NCBI RefSeq assembly: GCF_024519435.1 | Contig: NZ_JALJRZ010000001.1 | Span: 62,001 to 126,000, forward strand | From: Terrabacter sp. Ter38 | GTDB taxonomy: Bacteria > Actinomycetota > Actinomycetes > Actinomycetales > Dermatophilaceae | Direction: 5' to 3' | Length of the DNA: 64,000 nucleotides | Shown: positions 34,891 through 43,708 of the stretch, one piece after another | Position numbering within the stretch: position 1 is the first letter of the stretch | How the letters are laid out: every line of letters starts with the position of its first letter | The notes under the pieces: model-generated | The model's input: the letters and a program-made list of their open reading frames with translations, nothing else | Told to the model about the DNA's origin: nothing | The model's database searches: none | Program-made: the position numbers and the translations under genes

Positions 34891-36029
34891 CTGGACCCTG
34901 ACCTCCTGATCAGTCTGCCGCCGAGCCCGGTGAGGCCCGACGGAGCGAAGTAGACCACGACGACGAAGAAGACGCCGAGGATGAAGAGGGGCTGCGACAG
35001 GACCTGGCGCACGACCACGGGCAGGTCCTGCAGGAACGGAGCATTGCTGACCTCGACGAGCCGGGCATCGGCATACGTGTAGAGCACGCCGCCGACGAGG
35101 GCGCCCCAGCGGCTGCCTGCACCTCCGAGCACGACCATGACGAGGAGCGAGAGGGTGAACTCCGACGTCGTCAGGTGGGGGTTCGAGCCGCCGAGCACGA
35201 GGGCGTGGACGACCCCGCCGAGGGCGCCGAGGAACGAACCCACGACGATGGCGAGCAGCTTGACGCGGTAGGTCCCGAAGCCGAGGACCGACGCGCGCTG
35301 CTCGTTCTCGCGGACGGCGGCCATCGCGTGCCCTGCTCGTGACCGCACGAGGAGCGTGACGGCGACCCAGGCGACGACGACGAAGCCCAGCGCCAGCCAG
35401 TAGCGGTAGGGGGCGTTGGCGACGCCGACGAGCAGGTCCGGCACGGCGACACGGTCAAGCGGGCGTCCCTCCTCACCGCCGGTCACGCCTCCGGGGTTGC
35501 GCATGACGATGATCGAGGCTGCCTGGGCGAAGGCCAGGGTCACCATCGCGAAGGCGATGCCGCCGACGCGCAGCGCGATCGCGCCGACGACGAGGGCGAG
35601 CACCGTGGACAGGGCCAGCGCGACGAGCACCGCGAGCGAAAGGGGCAGGGACCACGTCGAGAGCGAGATCGTCAGCAGGTAGCTGCCGGCCGCGACGAAG
35701 AGGGCGTGCCCGAAGCTGAGCAGCCCGGTCCGGCCGAAGAGGACGTCGTAGCTCAGGGCGATGCCACCGATGACGAGGCACGTCGCGAGGAGCTGCATCG
35801 AGCCGGGCCCGTTGACCCGCCCCGGAAGGACACCCGGCACCTCGACCGGCAGGTAGGGAAGGTAGGCGAGCACGGCCAGCACGACCACGGCGGGCAGCAC
35901 CCGGAGGAGCCGGCGCCAGCCGGGGCGCGCCTCCCCCGACGCCACCGGCGTCATCGTCGACTCCTCCTTGCCGCCCGGTGTCACTGACGACGGATGCGTG
36001 TGAGTCAGGTGGTCCGTGGGCGACGTCAT
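34887..36029 (-). CDS. livM: Branched-chain amino acid-type ABC transporter permease LivM
   Basis: A 380-aa permease with about nine membrane segments (LPAVVVLAVLAYLPYLPV; SMQLLATCLVIGGIALSYDV; LSFGHALFVAAGSYLLT). The coupling motif near AVRENEQRASVLGFGTYRVK contacts the ATPases. The frame runs on upstream to 36731 inside livH, but ATG 36029 overlaps the livH stop (ATGA) and the preceding residues show no family match. An N-terminal soluble stretch of about 40 residues (TDHLTHTHPSSVTPGGKEE) is longer than usual; a later ATG (MTPVASG) could be the true start. Confidence 0.9.
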   Translation of the reverse strand: MTSPTDHLTHTHPSSVTPGGKEESTMTPVASGEARPGWRRLLRVLPAVVVLAVLAYLPYLPVEVPGVLPGRVNGPGSMQLLATCLVIGGIALSYDVLFGRTGLLSFGHALFVAAGSYLLTISLSTWSLPLSLAVLVALALSTVLALVVGAIALRVGGIAFAMVTLAFAQAASIIVMRNPGGVTGGEEGRPLDRVAVPDLLVGVANAPYRYWLALGFVVVAWVAVTLLVRSRAGHAMAAVRENEQRASVLGFGTYRVKLLAIVVGSFLGALGGVVHALVLGGSNPHLTTSEFTLSLLVMVVLGGAGSRWGALVGGVLYTYADARLVEVSNAPFLQDLPVVVRQVLSQPLFILGVFFVVVVYFAPSGLTGLGGRLIRRSGSR

Positions 36030-36910
36030 GCCGTCGCTCCCTTCAGGGAGGTCGGTCGGAGCAGGAGCACGAGCGCGAGGAGCAGCACGACCGACAGGTC
36101 GCCGACCCCGCTCGCCGCGTAGTAGTTGGCGAGCTGCTGGACGAGCCCGACGACGACGGCCGCGACCGCGGTCCCCGCGAGCGAGCCCGTGCCGCCGATG
36201 ACGACGACGATGAAGGCGAAGATGAGCAGGGAGCTGCCCTGCGCCGGTGAGACGGACCCGGCGTACTGCGAGTAGAGCACCCCGGCGAGACCGGCCGCGG
36301 CGCCCCCGAGGGCGAAGACGATGGTGAAGGTCCGGTGCACGTTGATGCCGAGCGCCTCGACCATGGTCCGGTTCTCGACGCCCGCCCGGATCACGAGGCC
36401 GAGGCGGGTCAGGTGCAGGAGCGCGAGCAGGCCCGCGAAGAGCGCGACGGCGACGAGGACGTAGACGAAGCGGTCGTTGGGCAGCCGCGCGCCGAGGACG
36501 ACCGTCGTCCCGCTCATCCACCCGGGCTTCTCGACAGGTCGTGGGTCCGCGCCCCAGATCCCTTGCGCGGCAGCAACACCCGCCAAGGACAGCCCTACCG
36601 TGACGAGGACCTGCTGTATGTGGTGGCGGTAGAGCGGCCGGATGAGGACGACCTCGACGACGAGGCCGACCACCGCCCCCACCGCCACGGCCACGAGGAC
36701 GCCGACGACGAGGCGGACGGCCACGGGCCACTCGACGGGCAGGGCACCCATCGTCAGCCAGGAGGCATATGCCCCGGCCGTCATGAAGACGCCGTGGGCG
36801 AAGTTGAGCACGCCCATGAGGCCGTAGATGAGGCTGAGCCCGCTCGCGGCGATGAAGTAGAGGGCGCCCAGGCCGAGGCCCGTGACGAGGAGCAGGACGA
36901 GGTCGCTCAT
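36026..36910 (-). CDS. livH: Branched-chain amino acid-type ABC transporter permease LivH
   Basis: A 294-aa permease with about eight membrane segments. The family signature near the start is SGLSLIYGLMGVLNFAHG, and the coupling region is AGVENRTMVEALGINVHRT. Overlaps livF upstream and livM downstream by ATGA, so the four transporter genes are translated as a unit. Confidence 0.93.
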   Translation of the reverse strand: MSDLVLLLVTGLGLGALYFIAASGLSLIYGLMGVLNFAHGVFMTAGAYASWLTMGALPVEWPVAVRLVVGVLVAVAVGAVVGLVVEVVLIRPLYRHHIQQVLVTVGLSLAGVAAAQGIWGADPRPVEKPGWMSGTTVVLGARLPNDRFVYVLVAVALFAGLLALLHLTRLGLVIRAGVENRTMVEALGINVHRTFTIVFALGGAAAGLAGVLYSQYAGSVSPAQGSSLLIFAFIVVVIGGTGSLAGTAVAAVVVGLVQQLANYYAASGVGDLSVVLLLALVLLLRPTSLKGATA

Positions 36911-37659
36911 GCCGCCCCCTCCCGACGCATCGAGACCCCGAGCAGCTCGCGGGTCAGGTCCGCGTCCGCGACGAGGTCGGCGGCGGCACCCCGGTGCACG
37001 ACGGCTCCGGCGTCCAGCACGACGACCCGGTCCGCGATGCGCCGCACGAGCGGGAGGTTCTGCTCGACGAGCAGGATCGGGGTGCTGCGGGCCACCTCGG
37101 CGAGCACGTCGGCCACCTCGGTCACGAGCTTGGGGGCGAGGCCCTTGGTGGGCTCGTCGACGAGCAGGAGGACGTTGTCGCGCAGCAGGACCCGGGCCAG
37201 GGCGACCATCTGCTGCTCACCGCCCGACAGCGTGCCGGCGCGTTGGCCGCGCCGGGACACGAGGTCCGGGAAGAGCCGGGCCACGACGGGGGCGTCGACC
37301 CCACGGTCAGGGTCGACGAGGCGCAGGTTCTCGTCGACCGTGAGGCCGCCGAAGACCTCCCGGTCCTCGGGGACGTAGCCGATCCCTCCGCGAACGATGC
37401 GTGCGGTCGTCCGGTCCTGGATCTCGTTGCCCTCGAGCAGGATCCGACCGCTGCGGGGTGCCAGCCCGATGATGGACCTGAGCGTCGTCGTCTTGCCGAC
37501 GCCGTTGCGGCCGAGCAGCGCCGTGACCCCGGTGGCGGGCACGTCGAACGACACGTCCTGGAGGATGTGGGACCCGCCGTAGCGGACGTGGACGTCCTCG
37601 AGCGTCAGCACGGGAGCTGCCGGCGACGTCTCGGCTGCGGACGGGATGGGTTCGGTCAC
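36907..37659 (-). CDS. livF: ABC transporter ATP-binding protein LivF
   Basis: A 250-aa ATPase: Walker A GRNGVGKTTT, signature LSGGEQQ, Walker B LLLVDEP, switch His replaced by Gln in LLVEQNLP as usual for LivF. YVPEDREVFGGLTVDENL is the typical Q-loop region. GTG start overlapping the livG stop. Confidence 0.94.
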   Translation of the reverse strand: MTEPIPSAAETSPAAPVLTLEDVHVRYGGSHILQDVSFDVPATGVTALLGRNGVGKTTTLRSIIGLAPRSGRILLEGNEIQDRTTARIVRGGIGYVPEDREVFGGLTVDENLRLVDPDRGVDAPVVARLFPDLVSRRGQRAGTLSGGEQQMVALARVLLRDNVLLLVDEPTKGLAPKLVTEVADVLAEVARSTPILLVEQNLPLVRRIADRVVVLDAGAVVHRGAAADLVADADLTRELLGVSMRREGAA

Positions 37660-38390
37660 AGCGCTTCTCCCAGGTAGGCCTGCTGGACGCGCTCGTCGGC
37701 GGTCACCTCGGTCGGGGCGCCGACGGCGAGCAGCTGACCGTGGTGCAGGACGGCGACGCGGTCGGCGAGTCCGAGCACGACGTGCATGTGGTGCTCGACC
37801 ATGGCCACGGCGACTCCCGAGTCGCGGACCTCGCCGATGATCTCGCTCAGACCGTCGACGTCCTCCGCGGACACCCCCGCCATGGGCTCATCGAGGAGGA
37901 GCACGGCGGGCTCGGAGGCGAGAGCCATCGCGAGCTCGAGCTTGCGACGGTCGCCGTGCGAGAGGTCACCGGCGAGCGTCTGCGCGCGACCCGGCATACG
38001 CACCCGGGTGAGGAGGGACTCGATGGCTCCCGACGACGCCGAGCCGGCGGCGCGGAAGGGCGAGAACACCGCCGATCCGGCGGCCTGGATCGCCAGACGG
38101 ACGTTCTCGCCCGCACTCAGACCGTCGAAGAGCGCGGACGTCTGGAAGGATCTCGCCAGCCCCAGGCGCGCGCGCCGGGTGGCGCTCGCACCGGTGACAT
38201 CCTTGCCCTGCAAGGCGATCCGGCCGGTGGACGGCTTGGTCACCCCACTCAGGATGTTGACGAAGGACGACTTGCCCGCGCCGTTGGGGCCGATGATGCC
38301 GAGCAGCTCACCGGCCCCCACGGTGAGGGACACGTCATCGAGGATCTGGGCGCCACCGACCTTCCAGCCGACGCCCTCTGCGCTGATCAC
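37656..38390 (-). CDS. livG: ABC transporter ATP-binding protein LivG
   Basis: A 244-aa ATPase: Walker A GPNGAGKSS, Q-loop in ARSFQTSALFDGLS, signature LSHGDRRKLELAM (the common LSxG variant of LivG proteins), Walker B VLLLDEP, His switch VAMVEHHMHVV. GTG start, 16 bp after the binding-protein gene. Confidence 0.94.
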   Translation of the reverse strand: MISAEGVGWKVGGAQILDDVSLTVGAGELLGIIGPNGAGKSSFVNILSGVTKPSTGRIALQGKDVTGASATRRARLGLARSFQTSALFDGLSAGENVRLAIQAAGSAVFSPFRAAGSASSGAIESLLTRVRMPGRAQTLAGDLSHGDRRKLELAMALASEPAVLLLDEPMAGVSAEDVDGLSEIIGEVRDSGVAVAMVEHHMHVVLGLADRVAVLHHGQLLAVGAPTEVTADERVQQAYLGEAL

Positions 38391-38406
38391 GACGGACGGC
38401 GCCCGA

Positions 38407-39627
38407 TCACTTGAAGGGAGTGACGGGTGGGGCGACCGTGGCTGCGTCGAGGGTGTCGACGAGCTGGGGCACGACGTTGCTGCCGTCCTTCTTCAGGGTG
38501 GCCGTGAACATCGGCTGGAGCAGCGCGTGGTCCTCGGCGCGGATCTCGAGCGAGCCCTTGGGGCCCTCGAACGTCCAGCCCTCGAGGGCGGTCACCATCT
38601 TGTCGACGTCGCCGCCGCTCGACTCGAGGGCGTGGACGATCATCTGACCTGCCACGAAGCCGTCGTTGGTGAAGAGGTCGACGGTCGCACTCTGCTTCTT
38701 GAGGCCCGCGTCGAGCGCCTGGTAGGCGGCATTGTCCGCTGCGCCCTCGAAGAAGTGCGAGAGGAAGTTGATCTTCGTCGCGACCTCGCCGAAGAGGGCG
38801 TGCGTCGCCTTGATGTCGAGCCCGGTCACGACCTTCGTGGAGTCGAAGACACCCTGCTGCCCGAGGGTGGTCCACATCGCCGTGGCGTTGGCACCGGCCC
38901 AGGCGACGAAGAGCAGGTCGGGAGCGGAGCCCTTGACCTTCGTCGCGAACGGGGTCAGGTCGGTCGCGGCCGAGGGGACCTCGACGGCGCTCACCGTGGC
39001 TCCCTTGGCGCCGAGGACGGCCGTCACCGCGGAGACGTTGGCCTTGCCGAAGGCGCTGTCCTGCGCGAGCACCGTGACCTTCTTGCCCTTGACGTCACCG
39101 AGCATGCTGCCGGCGGTTGCGACGTCCTGGTAGGTTTGGCGACCCGAGCGGAAGGTGTAGCGGTTGGCACCGGTCACGGCGTCGGCGGCTGCCGGCCCCG
39201 AGATGAAGAGCACCTTGTTGTCCTTGGCCAGTGGAGCGACCTGCAGGGCCACGCCGCTCGACGTCGAGCCCGCGATGATCGTGTTGCCCTGCCCGATGAG
39301 GTCGGTCGCCGAGGCGACGGCCTTGGCCGGGTCGCCCGCGTCGTCCTGCTCGGTGATCTGGATGGGGCGGCCGGCGACCGCGCCGGTCCCCTGGGTGGCG
39401 TAGGCGATGCCGGCCGTGAGGCCTTGGCGGTACTGCTGGCCGTAGCTGGCCAGCGGGCCCGACTTCGAGTAGACGAGGCCGACCTTGTACGAGGCGCCGG
39501 CGGCTCCGGAGGCAGCCCCCGTGCCGTTGCCGGCGGCCGGTGCGCCCGGCTGGCCAGGAGAGCCGCAGGCCGCGACCGACAGCGTGATCATGGCGCTCGC
39601 GAGCGCGAGACTCCACCGCTTGGACAC
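38407..39627 (-). CDS. livK: Substrate-binding lipoprotein of the Liv-type ABC transporter
   Basis: A 406-aa periplasmic-binding-protein-fold lipoprotein. The signal peptide ends in a lipobox LSVAACG (Cys 21). The mature part has the type I periplasmic binding fold of branched-chain amino acid and amide receptors: YKVGLVYSKSGPLASYGQQY, IITEQDDAGDPAKA-like ITEQDDAGDPAKAVASATDL, and AGSTSSGVALQVAPLA. Ligand residues cannot be assigned. The frame is open far upstream, but GTG 39627 has GGAGG 6 nt ahead and gives the signal peptide. First gene of the operon livK-G-F-H-M-hydrolase. Confidence 0.9.
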   Translation of the reverse strand: MSKRWSLALASAMITLSVAACGSPGQPGAPAAGNGTGAASGAAGASYKVGLVYSKSGPLASYGQQYRQGLTAGIAYATQGTGAVAGRPIQITEQDDAGDPAKAVASATDLIGQGNTIIAGSTSSGVALQVAPLAKDNKVLFISGPAAADAVTGANRYTFRSGRQTYQDVATAGSMLGDVKGKKVTVLAQDSAFGKANVSAVTAVLGAKGATVSAVEVPSAATDLTPFATKVKGSAPDLLFVAWAGANATAMWTTLGQQGVFDSTKVVTGLDIKATHALFGEVATKINFLSHFFEGAADNAAYQALDAGLKKQSATVDLFTNDGFVAGQMIVHALESSGGDVDKMVTALEGWTFEGPKGSLEIRAEDHALLQPMFTATLKKDGSNVVPQLVDTLDAATVAPPVTPFK

Positions 39628-40027
39628 CGATGTCCTCCACCTCTGGCGGGCGCTCGCGCCTTTGCTGCAACGAGATCCGTTGACGCCCAACCGTTTCGGC
39701 GAAAGTAGTTCAGCCTCGAACGGCCCGCGGTGGGACCGGAGACCACAAAGCAGATGTCGGCATGTGTCTCGCCGCCACCCCGGTGCCGCACGGACCGCCG
39801 GATGAGGTTGACGTGTCCCTGGCAAGACACGCGCCCGTTCGCCCACGGAGCGACACACGCGGGCCGCGCGTCGCAGGCCGCAACGGGCCCGCCTGCCGCC
39901 GCGACTTGTGGATTCCTTACGGCCCGCCGACAGGGCCCTTACCGCCGGTCGAGGAGCCTGTGCGACGCGGCGCCGGAGGGGTTTGCTGAGGGGATCGACT
40001 CGGTCTACCCCTCGAAAGGCACACCTC
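39628..40027. other. Divergent regulatory region between livK and the beta-propeller gene
   Basis: About 400 bp without a supported gene. Promoters for both flanks must lie here. On the plus strand TTGCTG (39983-39988) and TACCCC (40006-40011) with 17 bp between form a weak candidate for the beta-propeller gene. A small hairpin CGTGTC/GACACG lies near 39810-39830. No operator is obvious, so control of the transporter is unresolved. Confidence 0.4.
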
Positions 40028-41119
40028 ATGAACCGCACATCCCCCAGCCGCGCACTCGTCGGCGCCGCCGCTGCAGCAGCCGGCGCTCTCGTTCTCACCG
40101 GCGTCCCTCTCAGCGCCTCAGCCCACGGGCCTTCGGTCTCCGGCCACGTCTACGAGGCGACGAACGACGCCTCGGGCAACGCGATCACCGTCTTCGACCG
40201 CTACGCCGACGGGTCACTCCGCCGGACTGGCGTCGTGGCGACCCGAGGCGCCGGGGCCGGCGCGTCGCTGCACTCGCAGGGTGGCGTGGCACGCGACGGA
40301 CGTGTCGTCTTCGTCGTCAATGCCGGCGACGACTCGGTCTCGGCCCTGGCCGTGACGGGTCACGGTCTGGAACTGCGGGGCCGCATCAGCACGCACGGCG
40401 ACTTCCCGGTCAGCGTCACGGTGAAGGGGGGCGTGGGCTACGTACTGAACCAGCGCAGCGACACGATCCGAGGCTTCCGATACGACGCCTCCGGCCGACT
40501 GCGCGACCTGCCGGGCTCCACCCGTCCGCTCACGCCCAATCCGGCAGGCGGCACCACCGACGCGGCGGAGATCTCCTTCGCCCCGAACGGACGTTCCCTC
40601 GTCGTCACCGAAAAGGCGTCGAACTCGATCGACACCTTCGCGGTCTCCGGCGGATACGCCGGCAGCGCCAGTCCCCACGCGTCGGCCGGCGCCGTCCCGT
40701 ACGGCTTCGACTTCGACCGCCGGGGTCACCTCATCGTGTCCGAAGCGGGCACCGGATCGGCCTCGTCCTACCGGCTGAGCCACTTCGCCACGATCACCGG
40801 CGCCCTGGCGGACGGTGAGCAGGCCGCCTGCTGGCTGGTCGTCGGCGGACACCACGCTTTCGTCGTCAACGCGGCCAGCGCGTCGGTATCGACCTACCGG
40901 ATCGCCGCAGACGGCTCACTGACGCTCGAGGCGGCGCGGGCTGCGTCGACCGGCGCAGGCCCGACCGACGCGGCGGTCTCGCCCGACGGGCGCTTCCTGT
41001 CCGTGCGGCTCGGCGACGGCTCGGTGCAGTCCTTCCGCATCGGCTCCCGGGGCACGCTGAGCCCGGCCGGCACGGCAACGGCCACCGCGGCCGGCACGTC
41101 AGGCCTCGTGACCGACTGA
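40028..41119 (+). CDS. Secreted lactonase-type beta-propeller protein
   Basis: A 363-aa exported protein. Residues 1-32 form a signal peptide ending in ASAH. The rest folds as a seven-bladed beta-propeller of the lactonase (6-phosphogluconolactonase-like) family, with blades marked by repeats such as HVYEATNDASGNAITVFDRY, GRVVFVVNAGDDSVSALAV and GRFLSVRLGDGSVQSFRI. The N-terminal HVYEATN block is like surface beta-propeller proteins without proven enzyme activity. GAAAGG lies 8 nt before the ATG. The open frame upstream to 39908 is not conserved. Confidence 0.82.
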   Translation: MNRTSPSRALVGAAAAAAGALVLTGVPLSASAHGPSVSGHVYEATNDASGNAITVFDRYADGSLRRTGVVATRGAGAGASLHSQGGVARDGRVVFVVNAGDDSVSALAVTGHGLELRGRISTHGDFPVSVTVKGGVGYVLNQRSDTIRGFRYDASGRLRDLPGSTRPLTPNPAGGTTDAAEISFAPNGRSLVVTEKASNSIDTFAVSGGYAGSASPHASAGAVPYGFDFDRRGHLIVSEAGTGSASSYRLSHFATITGALADGEQAACWLVVGGHHAFVVNAASASVSTYRIAADGSLTLEAARAASTGAGPTDAAVSPDGRFLSVRLGDGSVQSFRIGSRGTLSPAGTATATAAGTSGLVTD

Positions 41120-41136
41120 CGGCGCTGCAGGCACGC

Positions 41137-41152
41137 TGGAGAGCGCTCTCCA
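41137..41152. promoter_or_regulatory. LacI-family-type operator in a convergent gap
   Basis: Perfect 16-bp palindrome TGGAGAGCGCTCTCCA with the central CG and arms typical of actinobacterial LacI-family sites (compare the CebR site TGGGAGCGCTCCCA). It lies between the 3' ends of the beta-propeller gene and dxs, with no start codon nearby, so its role is uncertain. Confidence 0.5.
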
Positions 41153-41245
41153 CGGACACGCAGCTGACCGGACGACGGTGGCCCCGGGGGGTGTCACCGT
41201 CACCGGTCAGCGGCGGCCCAGGAGACCGCGTGGTCGTGGTCGGTC

Positions 41246-43111
41246 TCAGAGCCGCCGCTCGAGGTCGGCGACGACCTGGTCGGCGGTGAGGCCCAGCTCC
41301 TCGAGGATCTGACCGCGCGAGGCGTGGTCGAGGAAGCGCTTCGGGATGCCGTAGGTGCGGACGGGCACGTCCACGTCCACCTCCCGCAGCGCGAGGGTCA
41401 CGGCCGCGCCGACGCCGCCGCTGACGAGGTTGTCCTCGATGACGGCCACCGTCTTGGCGCGGCGTGCGAGCGCGACGACGTCGTCGCCGACGGGCAGCAC
41501 CCACCGCGGGTCGACGACGCGGACGGTGCGTCCGTGGGCGGCGATCTTCTCGCCTGCCTCGATGGCGAGCCCGGCGAAGGCACCGACGCCGACGACGAGC
41601 AGGTCGACGTCGTCACCGGCGTTCTCGAAGAGCACGTCGACGTCGCCGATCGCGCGGACCGCGGTCAGCGGGTCGGCGACGTCGCCCTTCGGGAAGCGGA
41701 TCACGGTCGGGCCGTCGGTGACGTCGACGGCCTCACGCAGCTGGAGCCTGACCTGCTCGCCGTCGCGGGGGGCGGCGAGGCGCAGCCCGGGCACGATCGA
41801 GGTGAGCGTCATGTCCCACATGCCGTTGTGCGAGGCTCCGTCACTGCCCGTGACGCCGGCCCGGTCGAGGATCAGGGTGATGCCCGCTCGGTGGAGCGCG
41901 CAGTCCATGAGGAGCTGGTCGAAGGCCCGGTTGAGGAACGTCGCGTAGACAGCCACGACGGGGTGCAGGCCGGCATAGGCGAGCCCGGACGCCATGGTGA
42001 CGGCGTGCTGCTCGGCGATGCCGACGTCGAAGACACGGTCGGGATACGCGGCGGCGAAGCCGTCGAGGCCCACCGGGATGAGCATGGCGGCGGTGAGGGC
42101 GACGACGTCGGGACGCTCTGCCCCGATGGCTACCATCTCCTCGTTGAACTCGTCGGTCCAGATGCGGCCGGACACCTCGAACGGCAGCCCGGTCTCGGGG
42201 TTGAACTTGCCGACGCCGTGGAACTGGTCGGCCTCGTCGTCGATGGCCGGCTGGTAGCCACGGCCCTTCTGGGTGATGACGTGCACGATGACAGGGCCGC
42301 CGAAGTCCTTGGCCTTGGCCAGCGCCCGCTCGAGCGCCTGCTCGTCGTGGCCGTCGACGGGACCGATGTACTTCAGGCCGAGGTCCTCGAACATGCCCTG
42401 GGGGGCGACGATGTCCTTGATGCCCTTCTTGACGCCGTGGAGCGTCTCGAACATCGCGCCGCCGACGACCGGCGTCTTGGCGAGTGACCGCTTGCCCCAC
42501 TCGAGGAACCGCTCGTAGCCACGGGTCGTCCGCAACGTGGCCAGGTGGTCGGCGAGGCCGCCGATCGTCGGTGCGTAGGAGCGCTCGTTGTCGTTGACGA
42601 CGATGACGAGCGGCAGGGTCTTGTCGACGGCGATGTTGTTGATCGCCTCCCACGCCATCCCACCGGTCAGGGCGCCGTCACCGATGACGGCGACGGTGTG
42701 CCGGTCGCTCTCCCCCGAGAGTCGGCGGCCCTTGGCGATCCCGTCAGCCCACGAGAGCGCGGTCGAGGCGTGCGAGTTCTCGACGACGTCGTGCTCGGAC
42801 TCTGCGCGGCTCGGGTAGCCCGACAGTCCGCCCTGCTTCTTGAGCTTGCTGAAGTCGTGCCGCCCGGTGAGCAGCTTGTGCACGTAGGCCTGGTGGCCCG
42901 TGTCGAAGACGAGGGTGTCACGGGGCGACTCGAAGACCCGGTGCAGCGCGATCGTCAGCTCGACGACGCCGAGGTTCGGGCCGAGGTGTCCACCGGTCTT
43001 GGAGACCTCGGTGACGAGAAAGGTGCGGATCTCCTCCGCCAGCGCCAGCAGCTGGGTCGCCGGCAGCGCCTTGAGCGCCGCCGGGCTCGTGATCGTCTCC
43101 AGCAGGGCCAC
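41246..43111 (-). CDS. dxs: 1-Deoxy-D-xylulose-5-phosphate synthase
   Basis: A 621-aa thiamine diphosphate enzyme making DXP from pyruvate and glyceraldehyde 3-phosphate, first step of the MEP isoprenoid pathway. Visible features: [33 protein letters not shown], the ThDP/Mg motif [16 protein letters not shown] with [20 protein letters not shown], and the transketolase C-terminal domain near [13 protein letters not shown]. Normal length. GTG start. A perfect hairpin lies 26-49 bp upstream of the start. Confidence 0.97.
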   Translation of the reverse strand: MALLETITSPAALKALPATQLLALAEEIRTFLVTEVSKTGGHLGPNLGVVELTIALHRVFESPRDTLVFDTGHQAYVHKLLTGRHDFSKLKKQGGLSGYPSRAESEHDVVENSHASTALSWADGIAKGRRLSGESDRHTVAVIGDGALTGGMAWEAINNIAVDKTLPLVIVVNDNERSYAPTIGGLADHLATLRTTRGYERFLEWGKRSLAKTPVVGGAMFETLHGVKKGIKDIVAPQGMFEDLGLKYIGPVDGHDEQALERALAKAKDFGGPVIVHVITQKGRGYQPAIDDEADQFHGVGKFNPETGLPFEVSGRIWTDEFNEEMVAIGAERPDVVALTAAMLIPVGLDGFAAAYPDRVFDVGIAEQHAVTMASGLAYAGLHPVVAVYATFLNRAFDQLLMDCALHRAGITLILDRAGVTGSDGASHNGMWDMTLTSIVPGLRLAAPRDGEQVRLQLREAVDVTDGPTVIRFPKGDVADPLTAVRAIGDVDVLFENAGDDVDLLVVGVGAFAGLAIEAGEKIAAHGRTVRVVDPRWVLPVGDDVVALARRAKTVAVIEDNLVSGGVGAAVTLALREVDVDVPVRTYGIPKRFLDHASRGQILEELGLTADQVVADLERRL

Positions 43112-43136
43112 GCTGCCTCGTCCTCTCGGTGGTGTC

Positions 43137-43168
43137 GTCGACCCACTCGGGTGGGTCGACCGAGTCTA
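43137..43168 (-). promoter_or_regulatory. Hairpin at the probable 5' end of the dxs transcript with a -10 box
   Basis: GTCGACCCAC-TCGG-GTGGGTCGAC forms a 10-bp stem and 4-nt loop (43137-43160), 25 bp before the dxs GTG. A TAGACT box (43168-43163, minus) sits just upstream, so transcription could start within the palindrome. It may be a DNA operator or a stabilising 5' RNA hairpin. Confidence 0.4.
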
Positions 43169-43284
43169 CGGGTCAACGTCCGGCGGCTCCCAACCGTGCG
43201 CACGAGGGCCTGTCGATCTCGTCACACGACCCTCACACGGGCGCCCCGACGCACGACCTCCCCGACGTCCCCGGCCTGAGGCCG

Positions 43285-43677
43285 TCAGAGACGGGGCGCG
43301 AAGACCTTGCCCTGGAGCGCCTCGTGGAGCAGCCGTGCCGAGCGCGAGGCCGCCAGCAGCCGGATCCCCTCGGCCTCGATCTGCCCGAGGATCTCGGTCA
43401 GGGCGTCCGCCGGCACGTGCGGCCCGATGGCGACGCGCGCCTCACGCCACGCGTCACGCATCGCCACGACCTGTCCGTCGAGGTGCCGACCGGCCAGCCA
43501 CGCGAGCGCGATGGGGTGACGCCGCCACCCGTCATACGCGCGGTAGTCGGGAGGGCACTGGTCGAGCAGCCACAGCACGGCGCGGTCCTCCCAGCCCGGC
43601 GTGTGGGCCGGCGGGACGCCCGGCGGCCACCCCGGAGGGGTGTGGCCTCGAGACGCAGAGGAGGTCGGAGTCGGCAT
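43285..43677 (-). CDS. Conserved hypothetical actinobacterial protein
   Basis: A 130-aa protein without signal peptide or membrane segment. It opens with a Pro-rich stretch (SRGHTPPGWPPGVPPAHTPG), followed by WEDRAVLWLLDQCPPDYRAY and RRHPIALAWLAGRHLDGQ, then a helical C-terminus (ALTEILGQIEAEGIRLLAAS). Coding statistics and the layout match small proteins encoded near dxs in other Actinobacteria, but I cannot assign a function. Divergent from the VOC gene with 31 bp between starts. Confidence 0.65.
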   Translation of the reverse strand: MPTPTSSASRGHTPPGWPPGVPPAHTPGWEDRAVLWLLDQCPPDYRAYDGWRRHPIALAWLAGRHLDGQVVAMRDAWREARVAIGPHVPADALTEILGQIEAEGIRLLAASRSARLLHEALQGKVFAPRL

Positions 43678-43708
43678 GCTCCCAGTCTGCCTCGCCTACG
43701 CTCGGACC

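Noticed and set aside
39628-40027. Small open frame 39762-39989
   Set aside because: Arg/Pro-rich, no ribosome binding site, no resemblance; lies in a divergent promoter region.
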